NCBI GenBank assembly: GCA_903970575.1
Contig: CAJCJC010000364.1
Coordinates: 1-11,720, forward strand
DNA length: 11,720 nt
Source: Alphaproteobacteria bacterium
Lineage (GTDB): Bacteria > Pseudomonadota > Alphaproteobacteria > BOG-932 > Roseiterribacteraceae
Direction: 5' to 3'
Position numbers and translations under genes: made by a program. This document shows, in pieces, positions 1-6,179 of this stretch (within the stretch, counting starts at the first letter, position 1; each line of letters starts with the position of its first letter). Below the pieces are notes generated by a model, which made no database searches, had not been told where the DNA came from, and saw nothing but the letters and a program-made list of their open reading frames with translations.

Positions 1-386
1 CGCCCCCGCCGATGATCGGCATCGCCAAGGGGCCCGATCGCGATGCCGGCCGCGAGAAATTCTTCATGGCCGGCCCGGATGGCAAGATCAAAGCCCCCTT
101 CACCCTGGCGCCGAACGATCCGGTGCTGTTCTTCCTGCAGCGGTTACGCGACGAATCCCATCGATTCGCAATCGGGACCCATCGCGCCAAGCGGCAAAAG
201 GCGATCGGAATCTCCCCCCTGGATGAGATCGCCGGTATCGGACCGTCTCGCAAGCGGGCCTTGCTGCATCACTTTGGCTCGGCCCGGGGGGTCGCCAACG
301 CCGGCTTGGCAGATCTGGAATCGGTAGCCGGGGTCTCGAAGACCGTGGCTCTAAAGATCTATGCGCATTTCCATTCTGAGGGATGA
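1..386 (+). CDS. uvrC: UvrABC nuclease subunit C, C-terminal end (partial)
   Basis: UvrC makes the two incisions around bulky DNA lesions in nucleotide excision repair, working with UvrA and UvrB in the cytoplasm. Only about the last 127 residues are present; the gene enters from the left edge with codons in frame from base 3. The first part matches the end of the RNase H-like 5'-incision domain ([12 protein letters not shown], then [16 protein letters not shown]). The rest is the tandem helix-hairpin-helix DNA-binding domain, with hairpins at [20 protein letters not shown] and [16 protein letters not shown]. The TGA is at 384-386 and the end of the protein looks intact. The next gene, yghU, is convergent and its stop lies 34 bases away. 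That gap shows no clear hairpin terminator. Identification is secure. Confidence 0.95.
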   Translation, partial: PPPMIGIAKGPDRDAGREKFFMAGPDGKIKAPFTLAPNDPVLFFLQRLRDESHRFAIGTHRAKRQKAIGISPLDEIAGIGPSRKRALLHHFGSARGVANAGLADLESVAGVSKTVALKIYAHFHSEG

Positions 387-420
387 TAACCAGTAAGATA
401 AATTCATTTCGCAATTACCC

Positions 421-1299
421 TCAACCGTCCGCCGCAACTTTGTCCCCCGTCTTCGTCTCGAAATCCGCGGAGTCGTGCCGTTCCGGCAATTGCTCCGATG
501 GATCGCCAAAGGCGCGGTTCACCATTCGGCCACGCCGCACCGCCGGGCGCTCGGCGATCTGGTTGGTCCAGCGTTGAAGGTTGACGTAATCCTGCACTTG
601 CAGGAATTCCCCCGCGCCGTATTGCGCGCCTTTCGCCATGCCGCCATACCAGGGCCAAACGGCTATGTCCGCGATGGAATAGGAATCGCCCGCCAGATAC
701 TCGCTTTCGGCCAGACGCCGGTCGAGCACGTCGAGCTGGCGCTTTACCTCCATCGCGAAGCGATCGATCGCGTATTCGATCTTGGTTGGCGCATAGGCGT
801 AGAAATGACCGAAGCCGCCGCCGAGATACGGCGCGCTGCCCATCTGCCAGAACAGCCACGACAGGCTCTCGGCGCGCGTGGCGGCGTCCGTGGGCAAAAG
901 CGTGCCGAATTTCTCGGCAAGATACAACAGGATCGCGCCGGATTCGAAAACGCGGATCGGCGCCGGGCCGCTGCGATCCATCAGCGCCGGAATCTTGGAG
1001 TTGGGGTTGACCGCCACGAAGCCGCTGCCGAACTGATCGCCCTCGTTGATTCGGATCAGCCAGGCGTCGTATTCCGCCCCTTCGAAGCCGAGCGCCAGCA
1101 ACTCCTCAAGCATCACCGTCACCTTGACGCCGTTCGGCGTCGCCAGCGAATAAAGCTGCAACGGGTGGCGGCCAACCGGCAATTCCTTCTCGTGCGTCGG
1201 CCCGGCGATCGGACGGTTAATGCTGGCGAACGCGCCGCCGCCTTTATTCTTGTTCCAGGTCCAAATCTTGGGCGGCGTGTAAGGAGAAGACTCGGTCAT
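421..1299 (-). CDS. yghU: YghU-type glutathione S-transferase / disulfide-bond oxidoreductase
   Basis: A 292-residue protein that closely follows E. coli YghU (about 288 residues) along its whole length. YghU-type (nu-class) enzymes bind two glutathione molecules and act as GSH-dependent disulfide reductases or peroxidases in the cytosol. Visible features are the N-terminal extension (KIWTWNKNKGGG, NRPIAGPTHEKELPVG), the thioredoxin-like domain at about 46-130 with TPNG (54-57), NPNSKIPAL (98-106) and FESGAILLYLAEK (118-130), and the all-helical domain at about 140-260 with DYSIAD-like and ERPAVKRG-like motifs (here YSIADIAVWPW and ERPAVRRGR). The ATG at 1299 has GGAG 8 bases upstream. It is the last gene of a minus-strand run after the DUF1643 and membrane protein genes, with a 58-base gap before it. 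It ends tail to tail with uvrC. The physiological substrate is unknown. Confidence 0.93.
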   Translation of the reverse strand: MTESSPYTPPKIWTWNKNKGGGAFASINRPIAGPTHEKELPVGRHPLQLYSLATPNGVKVTVMLEELLALGFEGAEYDAWLIRINEGDQFGSGFVAVNPNSKIPALMDRSGPAPIRVFESGAILLYLAEKFGTLLPTDAATRAESLSWLFWQMGSAPYLGGGFGHFYAYAPTKIEYAIDRFAMEVKRQLDVLDRRLAESEYLAGDSYSIADIAVWPWYGGMAKGAQYGAGEFLQVQDYVNLQRWTNQIAERPAVRRGRMVNRAFGDPSEQLPERHDSADFETKTGDKVAADG

Positions 1300-1335
1300 T
1301 GATTGAACTCCAGATTTCCAGCGCGCGCGGGGACC

Positions 1336-1353
1336 AAGGCGATCCCATCGCTT
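1336..1353 (-). other. Small stem-loop between membrane protein gene and yghU
   Basis: Perfect 5-bp inverted repeat GCGAT-CCC-ATCGC at 1339-1351, extendable to about 7 bp with one bulge. It lies just downstream of the TAA of the minus-strand membrane protein gene and 46 bases before yghU. No T-run follows on the minus strand, so a strong intrinsic terminator is not supported. It could be a weak terminator, an mRNA-stabilising hairpin or chance. Confidence 0.25.
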
Positions 1354-1357
1354 ACGC

Positions 1358-2998
1358 TTAAGGCGCCTTTGCTACGCCGCAGAGTAGGATGCCGCGGTCA
1401 TCGAGAGAATTGGGGATGTCGGCGCAGGAGGCAAGATCGGCGACGAGGCCATATTCCCCCAGGGCCTCGTCAACGAGACTCTGCTCCTGCCGCAGATAGA
1501 TAAGCGCGAGCGGCCCCTTATGGTCGGCGATGCGCGCCTTCATCATCGTAGTGAAGCGCGACAGGCTGTCGCCGGGATGAACGAAATTGCTTTGTATCCG
1601 CAGCACCGGCAATTCCGGCGGCAGCCCTGGCACGATGAACCCAAGCGGCTCATAGCCCGCCATCAGGACGAGCGTATCGGGCGCAAGTTTGGGCGCTTGT
1701 ATTTCGACATAGCGTTCTCCCCAGGGCGCCCGGCCCCAATCGCCACGCGTGTTCGCGACTACGCAGACAGCCAGAACCATCGCAAGCGCCGAAATCCTTG
1801 CGCGCGCCGAAGCTGGAAACAGATCGAAGGCAAGCATCAGGCCCAGCGGCGCCAGCATCTCGATCGGCGCGACGTAGCGATAAATGCAGAACATCTTGAG
1901 CCAGAGAAGATAGCTGACCGTGATAACCACGAGGATGAAACGGGAGGCCGCCGGGTCCGTCAGGCGGACCGATGGTTCCCGGCCAGGCCTAAATCGTCGC
2001 GATGCGAGCAATAGAAGGCTGGCGGGCAGGGCCAGAAACAGGGCCAACATGGCGGTTCCGCGCTGCTCCACCTCGCCGGTGATGAGGGGATCGATCGTGA
2101 AATAGATCGGAAAGAGCAGCCGTACCCAAAGCGATTTCGGAATGAAGTTCGTGTCTCGGAAGTCGCGATTGATTGCGGCGAAGGGCGAGTGGAAGACCGT
2201 ATTGAAATACGGGAACAGGGGGTTGCCATATGCGATCGTCATATGTGCAAGCCAGAAGCCCGAGGTCACCCCGATCCCGGCTATCCCACCGGCGGCCAGC
2301 CACGCCGCGATATGGGTTCTCCGGGCGAATGATCCGGGCAAGCAGAGAACGGAAAGCCCGACGCTGGCGCAATAGAGCAGATGCAATTGCTTGAACCCGG
2401 CGGCGGCGCCCAGGATCAACCCGGCCGGCGCGGCCCATCGCGCCGCCAATCCGGGCTGAAGCGCGAAGCGCGTCAGGATCAGCAGGCCGCCCAGAAATCC
2501 CAAGCTGACGACATTATCCCAAAAAGTCGCGCCGATCTCGCCCAAGACGCCGCCGCCGATCATCCCCGATACGGAGACAAGGATCGCAAGCAAGGTTTTA
2601 TCGAGCGGAGGGCGGCGTATGATCATCCGCGCGAGCAGAAAGATCAGAACGCCGTTCATGCCTTGAACGGCGCCAAGCGCGAAGCCCACCAGTCGCGCCG
2701 GCAGATGCGACGCCGCGAGATAGAAAATCACATCCAGCAGCGGATTATAGAAACTCGGGGTTTGCGACACCAGGATATCGCGCCCCTCTCGCCCCGTCAG
2801 GAACGCGTACGCGTTATACCAATGATAATTCTCAAAATCCCAGCTTGCATCTTGGCCGACCGCGAGCGACAGAAATCCGTAAAAGATCGGGAACGCTATA
2901 ACGAAGAATAACGCGAGGCGCCGGGACGCTAGCCCGGGTTGTCCCGGAAATGGCAGTCCGCTGTGGGCAGGTCCTGGAATGGCGTTCGAAAGCGTCAT
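1358..2998 (-). CDS. Polytopic membrane protein resembling GT-C glycosyltransferases
   Basis: 546 residues, very hydrophobic. Likely membrane helices by eye are at about 28-48, 84-98, 100-126, 134-152, 160-180, 190-222, 230-256, 290-302, 314-332, 352-372, 376-394 and 400-416, followed by a soluble tail of about 130 residues. After the first helix comes a conserved-looking acidic/aromatic patch, QDASWDFENYHWYNAY (49-64). This is the place where GT-C enzymes carry their catalytic aspartate in the first periplasmic loop. The NPLFPYFN segment (259-266) is also common in this superfamily. I infer a polyprenyl-phosphate-sugar-dependent transferase acting at the periplasmic face, but no named family is certain and the acceptor is unknown. 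The ATG at 2998 has GAGGA 11 bases upstream. No polysaccharide genes flank it. It lies 71 bases after the DUF1643 gene and may be co-transcribed with it and yghU. The fold guess is moderate; its being a gene is near certain. Confidence 0.8.
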   Translation of the reverse strand: MTLSNAIPGPAHSGLPFPGQPGLASRRLALFFVIAFPIFYGFLSLAVGQDASWDFENYHWYNAYAFLTGREGRDILVSQTPSFYNPLLDVIFYLAASHLPARLVGFALGAVQGMNGVLIFLLARMIIRRPPLDKTLLAILVSVSGMIGGGVLGEIGATFWDNVVSLGFLGGLLILTRFALQPGLAARWAAPAGLILGAAAGFKQLHLLYCASVGLSVLCLPGSFARRTHIAAWLAAGGIAGIGVTSGFWLAHMTIAYGNPLFPYFNTVFHSPFAAINRDFRDTNFIPKSLWVRLLFPIYFTIDPLITGEVEQRGTAMLALFLALPASLLLLASRRFRPGREPSVRLTDPAASRFILVVITVSYLLWLKMFCIYRYVAPIEMLAPLGLMLAFDLFPASARARISALAMVLAVCVVANTRGDWGRAPWGERYVEIQAPKLAPDTLVLMAGYEPLGFIVPGLPPELPVLRIQSNFVHPGDSLSRFTTMMKARIADHKGPLALIYLRQEQSLVDEALGEYGLVADLASCADIPNSLDDRGILLCGVAKAP

Positions 2999-3069
2999 GT
3001 GAACGTCGATCCTCGTTTCGCCGAAGTATCGCTGGAATTACGTCGCCGGGACAAGCGAATTAAAACTGT

Positions 3070-3597
3070 TCAAACGGGTTCGTACGGTCTCGGCCCGCGC
3101 TCATAAGACAAGTAAAGCGGATGGGCGGGTTCGCCCGACCGCGTTATGCCGAGGCAAGACAATCTGCGGTTCGCGAGCAGCGCTCGTATCGCGGCGGCGC
3201 GACCATTCACGGCGCCATGCGCGCCCCACGCACACAGGATAAGATTCGCGCCCTCCGATGCCCGCCGCACATGCGCATCATTCCCGGGTCCAACGGGATC
3301 GGTGGCCCGGCGCAGCGCCGCCGGCTTGGGTGAGCGCAGGGCGAACAGATTGACCACCTCCATGCGGCGATAGCCCCATGCGGTGGACCGCCGCTCGCAA
3401 CGCTCGATGGTCGGATCGTTATTCCCCAAATGATCGGCCGTCGATGGGTTTAGCATAATCCACAAAACGGCGCCGTTTCCCTTCGACCATTCCCGCCAAA
3501 GCAGGTAGCGATAGTCGCCATGCGGGGAGTATGTTGCACCGAACCGTCGAACGGACGGCGCCTCGGGCGCTGTGCAGAGAGCTGGGGTAATGTGCAT
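3070..3597 (-). CDS. DUF1643 family protein, function unknown
   Basis: 175 residues, a normal length for DUF1643. Hallmarks are ATYSPHGDYRYLLWREW (21-37), VLWIMLNPSTAD (44-55), DPTIERC (61-67), WGYRRMEVVNLFALRS (74-89), DPVGPGNDAHV (100-110), CAWGAHG (122-128) and the C-terminal HPLYL (159-163). The family is small, soluble and widespread in bacteria and phages, without an established function; the conserved N, D, H and W residues suggest an enzyme or nucleic-acid-associated protein, which is only inference. The reading frame stays open upstream to 3780, but that extension lies antisense to pgsA and has no family similarity, so I chose the ATG at 3597. No clear Shine-Dalgarno sequence precedes it. 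It is divergent from pgsA across about 55 bases and is first in the minus-strand run DUF1643, membrane protein, yghU. Confidence 0.85.
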   Translation of the reverse strand: MHITPALCTAPEAPSVRRFGATYSPHGDYRYLLWREWSKGNGAVLWIMLNPSTADHLGNNDPTIERCERRSTAWGYRRMEVVNLFALRSPKPAALRRATDPVGPGNDAHVRRASEGANLILCAWGAHGAVNGRAAAIRALLANRRLSCLGITRSGEPAHPLYLSYERGPRPYEPV

Positions 3598-3620
3598 GAT
3601 TATTCGGTCGGATGACGCGC

Positions 3621-3642
3621 GGGCGTTGGATGTCGCACGCCC
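3621..3642. promoter_or_regulatory. Inverted repeat in the DUF1643/pgsA divergent spacer
   Basis: GGGCGT and ACGCCC form perfect 6-bp arms around a 10-base spacer, in the only non-coding DNA between two divergent genes (3598-3652). Both promoters must lie in or near this gap. The arrangement would suit a dimeric regulator, but arms this short and GC-rich arise easily by chance. A weak -10-like TAGCAT (3649-3654) lies just to the right, overlapping the 5' end of pgsA. Confidence 0.2.
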
Positions 3643-3652
3643 ACAAGCTAGC

Positions 3653-4195
3653 ATGCGCTCCATGCTGAACCTGCCAAATTCTCTCACGATCGCGCGTATC
3701 GTGCTGATTGCGCCGTTCGCGCTGCTTTTCTTCGCCGAGAGCGCTGCTGGCCGCTGGACGGCGTTGATGCTGTTCGTCATCGCGGCGATAACGGATTGGC
3801 TGGATGGCTATCTTGCGCGCCGGCTGAATCAGGGGTCCGCCTTTGGGCGGATGCTCGATCCCATCGCCGACAAGCTGCTTGTCCTGGCCGCGCTGATGCT
3901 TTTGGTCGCGACGGGCGTTATTGCCGGTTGGTCAATGGCGGCGGCGCTCATCATTCTGCTGCGGGAGATCGCCGTATCCGGCTTTCGGGAGCATCTTGGA
4001 CCACTTGGCGTCGTTGTGCCCGTCAGCCAGCTTGCGAAGTGGAAGACCACGCTGCAACTGGTCGCCCTGATCCTGCTAATCGCGCCGTTGCCGGCTGCGC
4101 ATATTCCCGGCCTTATCGCATTATGGGCTGCCGCGGCGCTAACCCTTGTAACGGGATTCGACTATCTGCGCGCCACGCTCAAAAGTATTGCCTAA
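3653..4195 (+). CDS. pgsA: CDP-diacylglycerol-glycerol-3-phosphate 3-phosphatidyltransferase
   Basis: PgsA transfers the phosphatidyl group from CDP-diacylglycerol to sn-glycerol-3-phosphate. This is the committed step to phosphatidylglycerol and cardiolipin in the inner membrane. From the chosen ATG it has 180 residues, normal for the family. The CDP-alcohol phosphotransferase signature D-x2-DG-x2-AR-x8-G-x3-D-x3-D is complete: D48, D51, G52, A55, R56, G65, D69 and D73. The N-terminus NLPNSLTIARI is typical, and about six membrane helices can be seen. A second ATG three codons later (3662) is equally possible. Upstream in-frame ATGs at 3572 and 3590 would overlap the divergent DUF1643 start and add non-family sequence, so I rejected them. 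No good ribosome binding site precedes either start. In many proteobacteria pgsA directly follows uvrC; here three opposite-strand genes intervene. Its TAA overlaps the TAG of the convergent phyH gene. Confidence 0.95.
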   Translation: MRSMLNLPNSLTIARIVLIAPFALLFFAESAAGRWTALMLFVIAAITDWLDGYLARRLNQGSAFGRMLDPIADKLLVLAALMLLVATGVIAGWSMAAALIILLREIAVSGFREHLGPLGVVVPVSQLAKWKTTLQLVALILLIAPLPAAHIPGLIALWAAAALTLVTGFDYLRATLKSIA

Positions 4196-5007
4196 TTCTG
4201 GGCTCGCCGCCACAGGACGGGAAACAGATCGCCTTCCGGCGCCAAGCCGTCCGGCTGCGGCTCCAGCCCTGGGATGCCTGCCTTATAGGGTGGATTCCAC
4301 CAACGGACGTCGTCGCCGAATACCCGCACGGCCAAGCCGACCCTGGCTTCCGTCTCCGACATATTGCCCTTCGAGAAATGCGGCGTCAGCGGATGGAAAA
4401 TAACCGCATCGCCTGGCTCCATGTCGAAGGTAACGAACCGAAACGGGAAATCCGGGTTATCGCGTTCGGCCTCGAAATCCGGGCAAACGCCGTCCGCCTG
4501 ATCTTGCGTGAACCCAAAATGGGTATTTCGGTCCACGCAGTATCGATGAAACCCGGCGATATATTCGATCCTGCCATTCTCCCCGTTTATCGGGGAAAAG
4601 GCGGTCCAGATATTGGGAACCATTTCACCCGTGACCGGCCACGCGGTCTCGTCGCAATGCCACGTCATCACCTTGGGTGATCGCGGCGGCTTGACGAACA
4701 GGTGATCGTGGTAAAACCGGATCGTGTCAGCCCCGATGACCCGGCCGACAACCTCGCCAATAGGCGATTCGAGCGCGAAATCGAGAAACGCGGGAATATT
4801 GCGCGACATGTAACAAATCGATGTCATCGGCCCGTGCGAGATGCTGAGTATCCCGTGCGCCTCGGGCTCGGCGACCGCGCGGTCAATCGCGGCGCGCATA
4901 CACTCGATCCATTCATCGTCGAGCATATTCTTAATCAGCACCACGCCATCGCGGGCGTAAGTTTCTATGTCTGTTTGCGTGATCGCGCGAAGGGGATGTT
5001 TATTCAT
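4192..5007 (-). CDS. Phytanoyl-CoA dioxygenase (PhyH) family Fe(II)/2-oxoglutarate oxygenase
   Basis: 271 residues, the usual PhyH length. These cytosolic enzymes hydroxylate an organic substrate while converting 2-oxoglutarate to succinate and CO2. The facial triad is visible: H117 and D119 in the HCD motif, and distal H210 in FHPLTPHFSKGN. R222 after it is the likely 2-oxoglutarate-binding arginine. FYHDHLFVKPP (98-108) and GENGRIEYIAGFH (142-154) are typical double-stranded beta-helix segments. The substrate cannot be read from the sequence; PhyH relatives act on acyl-CoAs, ectoine, phosphonates and secondary metabolites. The ATG at 5007 has AGGA about 7 bases upstream. It lies 63 bases after two SsuD-like monooxygenase genes on the same strand, suggesting a shared operon and pathway. 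Its TAG overlaps the TAA of convergent pgsA within the four bases CTAA. Confidence 0.9.
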   Translation of the reverse strand: MNKHPLRAITQTDIETYARDGVVLIKNMLDDEWIECMRAAIDRAVAEPEAHGILSISHGPMTSICYMSRNIPAFLDFALESPIGEVVGRVIGADTIRFYHDHLFVKPPRSPKVMTWHCDETAWPVTGEMVPNIWTAFSPINGENGRIEYIAGFHRYCVDRNTHFGFTQDQADGVCPDFEAERDNPDFPFRFVTFDMEPGDAVIFHPLTPHFSKGNMSETEARVGLAVRVFGDDVRWWNPPYKAGIPGLEPQPDGLAPEGDLFPVLWRRAQN

Positions 5008-5070
5008 GATCCGTCCTATCTCTTAAGTCCGGCGAGCCGATCGATAGATTTATTCCAGCCGCGGGAAATA

Positions 5071-6174
5071 TCACGATATCGCTTCCACCGCTTCGCGCCG
5101 GGCAATCTCGGCGCGGATATGCGGTATGAGATCGACGCCGAATTCGATGGCGTTCTTTAACGGATCGAAGCCGCGCAAGAGAAACCCCGTGAAGCCGATG
5201 TCGCGGTATTGCATCAAGGTTTCGGTGACCTGCTCGACAGTCCCGACCACGGTCGTGTTGTTGCCTGTCGCCATTTCGGTCGCCCTGTTAATGCCCATCC
5301 AGATGTTCTTGCCAATGATGTCGGTCTCGTTCGCACGGCGCAGGATGCGTTGAATCGCGGCGGACGCGTGGGTGGCGGGGGCGCCTGCATCCGGGTTGGC
5401 GGCTTTGCGCGCGGTCATCTTGGCCATGATCTTGTCCAGAACCTCGTGCGCGTTACGCCACGCGGCTTCCTCCGTATCGCCCAGAATGATGCAGAGTGTG
5501 ATGGTGAAGCCCAGTTTGCGTCCATGGCGCGCCGCCTCCGCGTTCGCGCGGTCCGCGAATTCCTTGGCGGTGTCCGGTCCATCCCCGATCATCGCATAGA
5601 TATCGGCGCATTCGCCCGCCGTCTCGAAGGCCAGCGGCGACGCCCCGGCCCAGGAGATCGGCAAACCCGTTCTCCGGGTCGGCTTCACCGCGCTGAACGC
5701 CCGCCGAAAGCGATAGAAATCCCCATCATGGTCGATCGGCGCATCCGCTTCCCAGATGCGCCGCATGATTTGAACATATTCGCGGCTTCGTTGGTAACGC
5801 TGTTCCTTGTTCAGGCGGTCGCCGTCGCGCAGCATCTCGGCGTCGGCGGCGCCGGAGATGATATGGATCGACGCTCGGCCGTTACTTAACTGGTCGATCG
5901 TCGCGAAAATTCGCGCCGCCATCGTCGGCGCCATGAAACCGGGGCGGTGCGCCAGCATGAAACCGAGCTTCGTCGTGATCCCCGCCACATAGGATCCGAT
6001 CATCAGCGGATCGGGAATATGTCCGTTCTGGGAAATAAGCACGCGGTCATAACCTGACGCTTCGTGCGTGATCGCCATGTCGTGGATCGCCTGCAAGTCG
6101 AAATCGACCTGCGGGGCGTCATACATCAGGGAGGAGATCTGATGATAAAGCAGCCCGATGATTTCGACCGGCAT
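5071..6174 (-). CDS. LLM-class flavin-dependent monooxygenase, SsuD-like (second of pair)
   Basis: 367 residues with the bacterial luciferase-like TIM-barrel pattern closest to SsuD, the FMNH2-dependent alkanesulfonate monooxygenase. Landmarks are SGYDRVLISQNG (40-51), LAHRPGFMAPTMAARIFATIDQ (74-95), LSNGRASIHIISG (96-108), KEQRYQRSREYVQIMRRIWE (123-142), ISWAGAS (173-179), AGECADIYAM (186-195) and TTVVGTVEQVTETL (307-320). Such enzymes use reduced flavin from a separate reductase; none is encoded in view. Aligned by eye, the positions of SsuD Cys54, Arg226 and His228 read as Ile/Pro (HIPDPL), Thr226 and Cys228, so simple alkanesulfonates are doubtful substrates. It is a tandem paralogue of the gene ending at 6180, only 5 bases away, with a weak GGGGG-type ribosome binding site inside that gene's end. 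An F420-dependent role cannot be excluded. Confidence 0.9.
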   Translation of the reverse strand: MPVEIIGLLYHQISSLMYDAPQVDFDLQAIHDMAITHEASGYDRVLISQNGHIPDPLMIGSYVAGITTKLGFMLAHRPGFMAPTMAARIFATIDQLSNGRASIHIISGAADAEMLRDGDRLNKEQRYQRSREYVQIMRRIWEADAPIDHDGDFYRFRRAFSAVKPTRRTGLPISWAGASPLAFETAGECADIYAMIGDGPDTAKEFADRANAEAARHGRKLGFTITLCIILGDTEEAAWRNAHEVLDKIMAKMTARKAANPDAGAPATHASAAIQRILRRANETDIIGKNIWMGINRATEMATGNNTTVVGTVEQVTETLMQYRDIGFTGFLLRGFDPLKNAIEFGVDLIPHIRAEIARREAVEAIS

Positions 6175-6179
6175 GATTT

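Noticed and set aside
387..420. Search for a shared bidirectional terminator between uvrC and yghU
   Set aside because: The 34 bases are AT-rich but contain no convincing inverted repeat.
475..1302. Long plus-strand open frame opposite yghU
   Set aside because: Arginine- and histidine-rich translation typical of the shadow of a GC-rich gene; yghU on the other strand is unmistakable.
3572..3652. Upstream in-frame ATGs of pgsA at 3572 and 3590
   Set aside because: They would overlap the DUF1643 start and add a tail that PgsA proteins lack; family similarity begins at NLPNSLTIARI.
3598..3780. Open upstream extension of the DUF1643 frame to an ATG at 3780
   Set aside because: It lies antisense to the pgsA coding start, and its residues do not resemble the family; the ATG at 3597 gives the normal length.
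3796..4680. Long plus-strand open frame across the end of pgsA and part of phyH
   Set aside because: It is out of frame with pgsA and antisense to phyH, both clear families; composition looks like a shadow.
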